A stretch of 64,000 nucleotides of DNA. Source: Macrobrachium rosenbergii (taxonomy: Eukaryota; Arthropoda; Malacostraca; Decapoda; Palaemonidae). Of the stretch, positions 51,641 through 62,475 are shown one piece after another (the first letter of the stretch is position 1; each line of letters opens with the position of its first letter). The stretch covers positions 9,501,162 through 9,565,161 of the forward strand of contig NC_089749.1 of NCBI RefSeq assembly GCF_040412425.1. The letters are read 5' to 3'. Made by a program: the position numbers and the translations under genes. The notes below the pieces were generated by a model. That model searched no databases and was not told where the DNA came from. It worked only from the letters and a program-made list of their open reading frames with translations.

Positions 51641-52813
51641 TCATGTATATTTATAACTATGTACCTATAACCCGACTGGCGTTCGTCTTCCGTGTTGGGC
51701 AGAGTAATATCTCGTTGTTGGCAAAATGCGGTTTGTGTACACGTGTTGCGGAGGGCAATGACCCCAGGGGAATGTGGTATGGGTCTAGCTATTCGGAGCT
51801 GAAAGAAATTCGGGCATCGAGTCGTTATACATACACATAGACAGGGAATACAGTGTCTACATACAGAGCAATAAAGATCCAAAAAAAGCCTTCATTCGAA
51901 TACATTTTTATTTTTTGCAGACTCAAAAGCTTGGTATCGTTCTCTTAATTTGGTTTCTGAAGTCAGCCTCACGAGGTGTAGGCCTAGGTCTATTCAGTAA
52001 TCCAAACTTGATTTCGTGCTGATTTTGTTTCCGTCAAATCCGTCAAATCTACTTCATTTATCATCCTGTCTACGTTTACTTTACATCTGTCTGCAACAGA
52101 AGCATCGGAAAAGTAAACTTTGATGTACAACTACGGGAGGATTCGGACGGAGCGGTAGACGGAGGGGTAACGGTTGAATAACGATCCGGCTTGGAGACGG
52201 CAACATCGAGTCGAAACATTTCGGCAAAGTTCGGTCGATCTTTTGTGAGTTTCGCACAAACTGCTCTTCAAGGGAGTTGTTATTGTCTTCAAAAACTTCT
52301 CTTTAATTGAATAAAAGATTTTCACATTGAAATATCAGTTCTGTGAGCAAGATATTAAAGAGTAAAGTTGTTAAACTGTAAATTTATCCATTAAGAAACA
52401 CGACTAGATCAACTGGAAAATGGCAGACTCTCTCAGTTGCTCTTAAACACGCGGTCGGGACTTGGGAAGATATACGCGCGTTTGAACCTCGTTTGGATGA
52501 ACCGCGGGAGACGTACGGATAAATATTATATTAAAAATGTAAGGGTACGGTAATTATCATTCCAATAACGTCTGTTGAGGTATACAGAATGGTATAAACT
52601 ATACACACTATATATAGTTATGATGAGTTATTAGTGTTTGTTTAAAGAGTAGGTCTAAAGATTACTTGGTTTCAGTAGCGTAGGAAAATTGCATTGCATT
52701 GTAACTTTCTCTATTCCGTTATCTAACCGGGCCATTGTTTTTTCTTTTTTATTTAGAATGAGACTGTATCGTCCACGTGAAGTTCGTTTTCGAAAATATA
52801 ATCCAAAGATTTA

Positions 52814-52816
<3 letters not shown>
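51641..52816. other. Unassigned sequence with a CpG-richer block
   Basis: 52120-52260 and 52440-52530 are CpG-richer and repeat-free compared with flanks (for example GGACGGAGCGG, ACGCGCG, ACCGCGGGAG). Promoter or untranslated exon is possible. No coding frame or clear splice site was found. Confidence 0.3.

Positions 52817-52871
<55 letters not shown>
52817..52871. repeat. (CT)n microsatellite
   Basis: About 27 CT units. Confidence 0.95.
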
Positions 52872-52874
<3 letters not shown>

Positions 52875-53582
52875 GTAATCCCTTAAACAATCTAGAAATA
52901 ACCTTTGAACATAATCAAACTCATTCTCTTTTCATTGTAACTTATATTAATATGTAAAAAAACAACATATTCATAAAATGCATTTATACTCCACGAGAAG
53001 CTTCCACAATATATTGGAAAAATTGGAAATAATTAAAATGTCGAAAATATTCCCAATACTGCAAAACAGAGGGAAAACGAGAGATGGGAAGTGTCATTAA
53101 GATAAGTAAAATTACGCAAATGAAATCCGACCAAAAACTTTAGCATTCAAGTACGAAAAACTAAAAGTATTGGATATACTTAGATTTCTATAAGAGGTAT
53201 GTATTATGTATGTATTTATGTATATATATGTATATCAAAAACCTGGGATGCTCTTAGATTTATGTATATATACATATTTCATGGCTATCATAGGACATTA
53301 TTTGATATCCAGGAGTGATTTTTATGATCCTACTATATATCTTTAGGGAATATAAAATTTGAACAAAAATTATAAACGAATTAATGTTTATCACCAAAAT
53401 TAAAAATAGTTTTATGGTAAATCGCTAAATGAGATTTATATCTAACGTCTCTTAATATAAAAACGGTAGGTGGCCATAACAGAAGTAAAGAGGTTTTTCC
53501 TGTGCTTCTATTACATAAAATGTGCTAGGTCTATGGAAAGAAGTCATTGTGTACTTGAAAATATTCTCTCTATAGTGTAGCG
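52872..53582. other. Intergenic sequence, nothing recognised
   Basis: AT-rich with no supported gene. Confidence 0.4.
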
Positions 53583-53877
<295 letters not shown>

Positions 53878-53881
<4 letters not shown>

Positions 53882-54544
53882 CTCTTTCAAAAGGTATTAT
53901 ATGTCATTAACGTAGGCGCGTTTGGAAATTTTTTATTCTAAATAAATAATAAAAATATATAAATAAATAAGTATAAAAATAAATAAAATAAATTTGAAGT
54001 CTGCATCGAGTTTTAATTAAACCAATGGATACTTATTACGCTGTTTTATCAGTGGTTTGTACAAAATATTTCATTTATAAACAATGAAAAAAAAGAGTGC
54101 ATAATTATATTTCATGAATGGATGAAGAAAAGTGGACTGGTAAAAAATGTGTCTTAATTAAAAGAATAATTTTTCTGACAATTCTTTTCCTTAAATCCAC
54201 TGCAGCATATTTTAAATAACATAAAGTAGAAAAATAAATGAACATCGTAAAAATGAGGTTTAAGAAATAACCCAACAAAATAAAACTTAAACAAAAATGA
54301 ATTCACAGGAAGACGGTTGATTTGAAGTCGAAGTATCACTGGGAATGTCTGTTACAAATTTACCTACATTGATGCGAAGCCAGCCAAAAAGTTATTGACC
54401 TCAAAAGCTTGCCTTACACATATGTGCACGTTTCCTGTCACATGTGTGCTGGCGTGCTTTTGGGATCACTGTGTGTAGATTTGTAATGAAAATGGGCTGA
54501 TAAGTGACGGGTATAGCTGAATAAACATGCACATAATACGTGAG
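53878..54544. other. Intergenic sequence, nothing recognised
   Basis: Very AT-rich with no supported gene. Confidence 0.4.
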
Positions 54545-54990
54545 TAATTACGTCAAGGGATTCCCAAGGGTAATTTGAATATCGGGAGTATGTTGCAAAG
54601 TAATTTAAATACTGACTGTATATTATCAAGGGTATCTTAAATATCGAGTGTGTATTAATCAAGACTAATTTGAATATCAAGTGCATATTATGAAGGGTAT
54701 TTTGGATATCGAGCGAGTTATAAAAGTATTATTGATATGTGTATATTGTAAAGGATAATTTGAATATCGAGTGAGTTATAAAAGTATTACTGATATGTAT
54801 ATATTATTACGGGTATTTCTGATATCGAGTGAGTTATAAAAGTGTTATTGATATGTGTATATTATTAAGGGTATTTCAGATATCGAGTGAGTTATAAAAG
54901 TGTTACTGATATGTGTATATTATTAAGGGCATTTTGAATATCTAGCGATAGTTACCAAAAGTATTTTGAATATCGAATATTATCGAGAGT
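54545..54990. repeat. 58-bp satellite-like tandem repeat
   Basis: GAGTTATAAAAGT occurs at 54715, 54773, 54831 and 54889, exactly 58 bp apart, with GATATGTGTATATTATTA and TATCGAGTGAGTT in each unit. More diverged units without GAGTTATAAAAG (TTTGAATATC) extend the array upstream. Confidence 0.9.
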
Positions 54991-55079
54991 CAGTATATCA
55001 AATCAATTTAGGATTTTAAGTGAACAAAATAAAAACAAAATTAAACATAAAATTGATTATCTCTGTTAAGATTTCATCA

Positions 55080-55600
55080 ATACAAGTCACTTCAAATGAA
55101 AAAGGATTGAATTTTTAATGCTACTGAGGAAAAAATGAAAGCTTTAAATGAAAAATGTTAAGCTTTATATTCTATTAAGAAAAAATTACAACTTTAAATT
55201 TAAAAGTGTTAAAATTTTCATGCTATTGAGGAAAAAATTAAAGCTTTAAATGACAAATTTTAAGCTTTATATTCTATTGAGAAAAAATTACAACTTTAAA
55301 TTTGAAAGTGTTACAATTTTCATGCTGATGAGAAAAATAATTAGCTTTAAATGAAAAATGTTAAGCTTTATATTCTATTGAGGAAAAAATTACAACTTTA
55401 AATTTAAAACTGTTAAAATTTTCATGCTATTGATAAAAAAATTAAAGATTTAAATGAAAAATGTTAAGCTTTATATTCATGCTATTGAGAACAAAATTGC
55501 AACTTTAAATGAAAAATCTTAAACCTTATATTCTATCGAGAAAAAAATTACAACTTTAAATTTAAAAAAATTTTAAAATTTGCGTTCTAATGTCATTAAT
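55080..55600. repeat. About 102-bp AT-rich tandem repeat
   Basis: AGCTTTATATTCTATT occurs at 55161, 55263 and 55363, with a variant at 55467. Each unit has two similar halves of about 50 bp. Confidence 0.85.
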
Positions 55601-55679
55601 TTGTGTAAAAATTTTTAACAATTTCAAAAAAAATTTAAAAAATGTTAAATTTTTTTTCATACTATTGGGAATAAAATTA

Positions 55680-56275
55680 AAACTTGAAATTAAAATTTTT
55701 TTTCATTCTAGTGAAAAAAACATGAATTTTTTTTTCATTCTACTGAGAAAAACGTGAAAAGAATTTTTTCATTCTACTGAGAAAAAACCTGAACATTTTT
55801 TTCATTCTACTGAGAGAAAACACGACACCAAATTTTTTCATTCTACTAAGAAAAAACACGAAAATTTTTTTTTCATTCTACTGAGAAAAAAATTAAGAAA
55901 TTTTCTTTCATTCTACTAAGAAAAACATGAAAAATTTTTTCATTCTACTGAGAAAAAAATGAAAGAAAATTTTTTTTTTCATTCTACTGAGAAAAACATG
56001 AAATTTTTTTTCATTCTACTGAGAAAAACATGAAAAATTTTTTTCATTCTACTGAGAAAAACATGAAAAATTTTTTCATTCTACTGAGAAAAAAATTAAA
56101 GAAAAATTTTTTTCATTCTACTGAGAAAAACATGAAAAATGTTTTCATTCTACTGAGAAAAACATGAAAATTTTTTTTCATTCTACTGAGAAAAAAATGA
56201 AAAAAATTTTTTTTTTCATTCTACTGAGAAAAAACATGAAAAAATTTTTTCATTCTACTGATGAAAAAACATCAC
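55680..56275. repeat. About 32-bp AT-rich tandem repeat
   Basis: About 18 units of TTTCATTCTACTGAGAAAAA plus a variable GAAAATTTTT-type spacer. Unit length varies through homopolymer slippage. The core resembles the TTCTATTGAGAAAAA of the preceding array. Confidence 0.9.
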
Positions 56276-56660
56276 AAGCTGAAATGAAAACAGTGTTCGA
56301 TTTCTCATTCTATATTAAAAAAAATTTAATTTTGAACAAATTAATAAAATTCAAGTCAGAAACACCGATGGATAAAGTAGATATGAAAGACAAATTTTAT
56401 CTTTCACTTACACACTAATTTATTCTGATCCTGCAATATATAATCCTAACTTCATATCTCCCCCTTTTACGTTTCCGTGTTTATTTTCTTCGCTTCACTT
56501 CCCTTCCATGTTTATTTCAAAAGCCGCCAGTCGGTTGCATCTGCCCTCTTCTTATCGACAGAGGACATCTGCTAAAAAGCAAGATGTGGGACCCGGAGTT
56601 TCACAGCTGTGTCGCCATCGCCGATGATTCGTTCAACCATACAGCTAGCATGTGCAGTAC
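56276..56660. other. Intergenic sequence, nothing recognised
   Basis: No supported gene. Confidence 0.4.
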
Positions 56661-56667
56661 ATATGCA

Positions 56668-56790
56668 AGCGCGCGCGCACACACACATACACATACATAC
56701 GCGCACACACATACAGGCATTTATGTGTAATGGTTTGTATGTGAGTATGTGCGAGCTCATGTTGATAGGTGGGTGTGTGTGTGTGTGTAT
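56668..56790. repeat. (CA)n and (GT)n short tracts
   Basis: CACACA/CATA-rich tract at about 56668-56715 and a GTGTGT tract at about 56770-56789 on opposite strands, giving a loosely self-complementary region. Confidence 0.8.
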
Positions 56791-56900
56791 GGTAATTATT
56801 GTGATGCCTTTTGAAATCTCCGTCATTAACGGACGTTTATCCTTATTTTTGCCCGTGTGTAACACCAGCCTTTTACTCCGATGGCAGCTGTGCTAGTGTG

Positions 56901-57564
<664 letters not shown>

Positions 57565-57985
57565 TAGCATTTTAGTTTTCTGTAAAAGAAAACTGTTGTG
57601 CCGGCTTTGTCTGTCCGTTCGCACTTTTTTCTGTCTGCACTTTTTCTGTCCGCCCTCAGATCTTAAAAACTACAGAGGCTAGAGGTCTGCAAATTGGTAT
57701 GTTGATCATCCACCCTCCAATAATCAAACATACGAAATTGCAGCCCTCTAGCCTCAGTAGTTTTTATTTTATTTAAGGTTAAAGTTAGCCATAATCGTCC
57801 CTCTGGCAAGGATATAAGTTAGGCCACCACTGGCCCGTGGTTCATGTTTCATGGGCCGGGACTCATACAGCATTATACCGAGACCGCCGGAATAAAGATC
57901 TATTTTCGGTGGCCTTGATTATACGCTGTAGCGGCTGTACAGGAAACTCGATTGCGCCGGAGAAACTTCTTCGGCGCATTTTTAA
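57565..57985 (-). mobile_element. Hairpin-rich dispersed decapod repeat, copy 2
   Basis: Reverse complement of the repeat at 1146-1520. The terminal palindromes are better kept here: AGTTTTCTGTAAAAGAAAACT is split over 57571-57591, and TGCGCCG...TTCGGCGCA lies at 57953-57978. The central hairpin arms (CTAGAGG...CCTCTAG) are at about 57675-57760. Internal sequence includes AGATCTATTTTCGGTGGCC. Confidence 0.65.
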
Positions 57986-59040
57986 CTTTTTGTTAATACT
58001 GTACTTATTCATTATTCTCTGTTCATTCTCTATTCAACCTGGTTACTATGCTGTTTCCTCTATTTCTATTTTTCCTTATACGAATTGCTTCTTGGACGTA
58101 ATGTAGTGGTATTGTAGTGGGTTGGTAATGGAGTGGGTGGTAAGGATATGCGATATCACTTCGCAAATATTCCGTCTCTCTCTCTCTCTCTCTCAGGACC
58201 GTTGAAGCTACCGATATCCAACATTGAATCTAACTCACTAGTTGAATGTTATATATTTTTATTCATGCCCAAAACGGCAATGATTTAAAACTGAAAAGAA
58301 ATACTCTTGTTTCAAGTGATTTACTTGCATGGGATAATAACCATACTTATCTATTGCTTCGTCAAGCATTACTGCTTGTGGAGTGCGTGCAACTTATACA
58401 GTCTACCCGCAACAACGCAGCCCTGTTACACCCTGCCTCCTGAGAGATAGGTTCCTAGAGTCCTTGACCAATGGGAGGATTTTCAGTCTAGTGTATTATG
58501 AACTCTAGAGTCAACCATTTTGAGTTATATATTAATATAATTCACCTTTTGGAGTAAGAAGACAATGAGTGAGATATTATGTCACCGCCTAAAAGAATGT
58601 CACATGATAATTATTTTTTCTTCCTTTGGAGAATAAAAAAGAGAATTTCCGTCATGAGAGAGAATGAGGAAATTAAACATGTTAATTTACCATATAATGT
58701 GTTAGAAAAGAACATGAATAAAAAAAGATACAAAAAATGGAAGTTTACTTTCCATATCTCCGTTATCGCTTTGGCTACTTTTTTCCCCCAATTTTTTTTT
58801 AATCAAGAATTGCTCTGTTTTTTTTTTTCCCCTGACCAGCGAAGTCGTAATACTTTTCCCCCCTTCCCATCACCCTCTCCCCCCCCCCCGCCTTTCCCTC
58901 TGTCTCCCCGCACCCTCCCGAGCCTGAGCCCTGTTTTCGTTCTAATTTTTTCACTCTTGTTTTCTTTTATATCTCCTCCTGGAAGCCGTATAGTGGACGG
59001 AAGGCCCCTTTTCCGCCCTGTGTACCATATCTTCTACTTC
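57986..59040. other. Unassigned sequence
   Basis: Contains a short CT run (58172-58193), poly-T and poly-C runs (58787-58890). The 155-codon frame at 58579-59046 is mostly Phe/Pro/Ser from these runs and is not supported as a gene. Confidence 0.4.
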
Positions 59041-59065
59041 CTATAGTTAGCGCGTTTTTCTTTCT

Positions 59066-59127
59066 CTTTCTCTCTCTCTCTCTCTCTCTTTTTTTCTAAA
59101 CCGAGGCGAAGGGTAACAATAGGCTCC

Positions 59128-59188
<61 letters not shown>

Positions 59189-59334
59189 CCGCCTTCTCCT
59201 CTGTCCAAAAAAAGGATCACCAACTTCACCTCCCATTACCCATACACAGTCCCTGTCCCAATCCCTGTCCCAGTCCCGTCAGTTCGACTGCACCTCTGTA
59301 AAGAACAAAGGCATACCCCCTCCCACCCCCTCTT

Positions 59335-59384
<50 letters not shown>

Positions 59385-59488
59385 ACTCCTCCTCCCCAGC
59401 ACCCTTCTCCTTCGAGAGGTTTGTCCTGCGATTGTTCTCGAGTGTTCCCAAGGGCTTTGTCTTAGGCCCCCGCTATCCACTCATTATC

Positions 59489-59552
<64 letters not shown>
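59066..59552. repeat. Cluster of (CT)n and (GA)n microsatellites
   Basis: CT at about 59066-59090, GA at 59130-59186, CT at 59339-59381, GA at 59493-59552. The alternation of CT and GA tracts could form long hairpins when single-stranded. Confidence 0.95.
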
Positions 59553-59555
<3 letters not shown>

Positions 59556-59855
59556 TTAGCTACGGCGATCTACGGGAGACGTCGTAAGCCCATCATCTGA
59601 AACGAGAGGGGGAGGAGGTAGGAGGAGGAGGGAAGGGCGTTGTTGTAGCTGCTTCAAGAGGCCTTTTGCCATTGACGATGCCCCTCAAAAAGGGGGTTAA
59701 TGTAGGGCAGGGTACTGTTCTAAATCGGGCATTCTTTCACGGTGGCAAGTTTCGTTCGCGACGGATGCTTTTGTCATTCTACGAGGGGACGTAATGGATG
59801 CCCTCTGTCCAGGTCTTCGGTGTTTCTCGAAAATTTAATGAAATGAGTTTCTCTC
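59553..59855. other. Intergenic sequence, nothing recognised
   Basis: GC-richer than average; no gene or repeat recognised. Confidence 0.4.
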
Positions 59856-60070
59856 TTCTGTTTGATATTTACTATATTACAAGGCTCTGGATAGGCTCTG
59901 GATAGCCTAACTTCTGTTTTATACTTACTGTATTACAAGGCTCTGGATAGTCTAACTTCTGTTTTATACTTACTGTATTGCAAGGCTCTGGATAGCCTAA
60001 CTTCTGTTTTATATTTACTGTATTACAAGGCTCTGGATAGCCTAACTTCCGTTTTATATTTACTATATCA
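59856..60070. repeat. 46-bp tandem repeat, about 4.5 copies
   Basis: CAAGGCTCTGGATAG occurs at about 59880, 59935, 59981 and 60027, followed by CCTAACTTCTGTTTTATA; the first copy contains an extra GGCTCTGGATA. Confidence 0.9.
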
Positions 60071-60774
60071 TAAATCTCCAGACAGCCTGATCATTACGTA
60101 GCCTGACATTTTGAATTGATGAAAAATTTTGAAAACCGTGACAGTATCCTAAAACCTGGTACAGAACAAATGAAGGGGACTGCAGATACCAAGTTTTTAT
60201 AAAATCTAGAATTTGTAAATTTCATATAATCTTCAAGATTTTACTGAACAATACAACAATGTTTTTATGAAATCTAGAATTTTCAAATTTCATATTTTTT
60301 TAAAATTACGTGATTTTGAGATATTTATATGGATAATATCACTAGACAGGGCACTGCATATACCAAGTTTATCGTACCTTTATGCAATTTACATTTCCAT
60401 ACTTCTTTTGATATTGATGCGGACATTATCGTCAGACAAGTAAAAACCTTTTAGTGTATAACCCTCTACTATGCATAATCAAATTTCTCTCATTCTCATA
60501 CGAATAACAAATGGGTCTACCTATTTCGTTTACCTCCATTATATCTACTTATCTTTGCCATTCTAATAAGCATAACAAATGGGTCTGTCTACCTCTCATA
60601 ATAGCCTCCACTATGCATAATTATATCTCTCTTTCTAAGATTCCTTTAATAATGGCACCCTGTCACTCAGCCTGGGGAAGGACCCTACATGTCTAGCCAG
60701 TAATTTCCTTCTCTTTTGCTTGAAAGAAAACCAACGGAACAATGTCTCGTACTTATGGGTGACATTGCATCCTG
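60071..60774. other. Intergenic sequence, nothing recognised
   Basis: AT-rich with some near-duplicate phrases (AAATGGGTCT at 60509 and 60578), otherwise no gene or repeat. Confidence 0.4.
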
Positions 60775-60853
60775 CACGTGCGAGAATAGTATTGCGCATG
60801 CGTCGAATAGTATTGCGCATGCGTCGAATGGTACTGCGCATGCGCAGCACGTG
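60775..60853. promoter_or_regulatory. Motif cluster: E-box, three NRF1-like palindromes, E-box
   Basis: CACGTG at 60775-60780; TGCGCATGCG at 60793, 60814 and 60835 (the last extended to TGCGCATGCGCA); CACGTG at 60848-60853. The three NRF1-like sites are exactly 21 bp apart in a 21-bp tandem repeat. NRF1 sites usually mark animal housekeeping promoters. No gene start is visible next to it. Confidence 0.5.
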
Positions 60854-60908
60854 TAAGGCCGTGCCCCTAGAAGGGAACGGAGGAGCAGATGTTGGAAACG
60901 GAGGCATA

Positions 60909-60976
60909 GAAGGAGGAAGAAGAAGAGGAGGAGGAGGAGGAGGAGGAGGAGGAGGAGGAGGAGGAGGAGGAGGAGG
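60909..60976. repeat. (GGA)n microsatellite
   Basis: About 20 AGG units; minus strand gives a poly-leucine frame of no significance. Confidence 0.95.
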
Positions 60977-61073
60977 AATGAATGAGAGAAGGGGAGATAA
61001 GAGAGAAGAATGGGGAACAGATTGGAGGGAAGGTTCATCTGAGGATATACGTGGCCTAATTGTATATCTTTGT

Positions 61074-61415
61074 GGTCACCCGTCCGAGGATTAAGCAGAC
61101 TAGAAATTGCTGCTGAACTTCGCTCTATGTATGTTTCTCGGTGGTCACCCGTCCGAGGATTGATCAGACTAGAAATTGGTGCTTAACTTCGCTCTATATG
61201 TGGTTCTTGCTGGTTACCCGTCCAAAGAATGATCAGGCTAGAAATTTTTGCTGAACTTCGCTCTATGTATGTTTCTTGGTGGTCACCCGTCCGAGGATTG
61301 ATCAGACTAGAAATTTTTGCTTAACTTCGCTCTATGTATGTTTCCTGGTGGTCACCCGTCCGAGGAATGATCAGGCTAGAAAATCCTGCTCAACTTCGCT
61401 GTTTGTATCAACAGT
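61074..61415 (-). repeat. 69-bp tandem repeat resembling 5S rRNA internal promoter
   Basis: Five units start at 61074, 61143, 61212, 61281 and 61350, exactly 69 bp apart. On the minus strand each reads AAGTTAAGCA (or one-base variants), then after a 29-base interval GGGTGACC, preceded by TCGGAC. Eukaryotic 5S rRNA has a box A of AAG(C/T)TAAGCA and a box C containing GGATGGG(A/T)GACC at nearly the same spacing. The rest of 5S is not present. Confidence 0.6.
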
Positions 61416-61910
61416 GATATATATAAAGTGTTTTCTCTAATGTGGATGGCTTTACAGAAAATGTCATATTTAATTTTAATTGCTGAACCACAATGAAATC
61501 ATATGCAAAAAACTTCTCCGCTTTTAACTAAAATATATAATTACAGTGAAGGCTCATAAGCAGCACATCTAATCCACCTACACAGACACGGATATACACT
61601 GCACCACTCACCTTTATCTTGCACATACTCCTGCCTACTCTTCCATCACCTCCTCCACTCCAAATTCCAGTTCGATTTGATTAATAAATAACTAATGGAT
61701 AAATAACTGCTGAGACGGTGGTAGGAAGTGATACCACTTAAACAGTTGCCCTAATAATTGCCAACCTTCTCTGGAGGTACTCATACTTTCGCCTACTGTA
61801 GGATGCCGTGAAATGATAGCAATTGATTTTTCGCTTCAGTGCTTGGTGTGGAAGTCACTTTAAAAAATGGCGTTTGTAATTCCGCGCCCTCTACTGTACA
61901 AAGTGAGATG

Positions 61911-61912
<2 letters not shown>
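61416..61912. other. Intergenic sequence, nothing recognised
   Basis: No supported gene. Confidence 0.4.

Positions 61913-61985
<73 letters not shown>
61913..61985. repeat. (AT)n microsatellite
   Basis: About 36 AT units. Confidence 0.95.
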
Positions 61986-61987
<2 letters not shown>

Positions 61988-62355
61988 GAGTCGGAGAGAC
62001 AGAAAAAACATTATATCAGTTGATGTCTGAGTAAAGAATAAATGGTATCTTCGCATGATATTGCTACAGATAAATGAAAACTATTACCGTAATTATTCAC
62101 TTCTTGTTCCGAACTTTTGCGCGGGCTAATTTATCAACCTACCCTTCCACTTATTTTATACAGCAACTAGAAATAAACTAGCTCTTTCCGTCAACGTGGA
62201 ATCCAGCTTTGATTTTATTTCGCGTCGTGAAAATATACTTCCATCAAATTTGCCACTTTATGCCAAAGGGATGTTCCAATACTATTTCACTCGACTCTTT
62301 CATAATCAATTATCATCAGGATATTGCAAGCTTTCACGGAGCAGATTTGGTAGCA

Positions 62356-62475
62356 GGAGGGGGTTGGGGGGCGGGGGAGAGGAGGAGTCTAATAAGCGGT
62401 CGATATCGACTCCTGGGGGTCGATGGGACAATTAAATAGGTCGATAAATTCCTGGGGGTCAAAAATGGGTCGACT
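62356..62475. repeat. G-rich stretch with recurring CCTGGGGGTC
   Basis: A G-rich run (62359-62386) precedes TCGACTCCTGGGGGTCGATG and TTCCTGGGGGTCAAAA. A related GGGGGTC occurs near 62955. Possibly the end of a hAT-like element, but no terminal repeats were found. Confidence 0.4.

Noticed and set aside
55680..56275. Regular short repeats with spacers, CRISPR-like at first sight
   Set aside because: Spacers are themselves similar AT-rich variants, units vary in length, and the genome is animal; this is a satellite.
58579..59046. 155-codon open frame
   Set aside because: Composition follows poly-T and poly-C runs (Phe and Pro stretches) and no splice or family evidence supports it.
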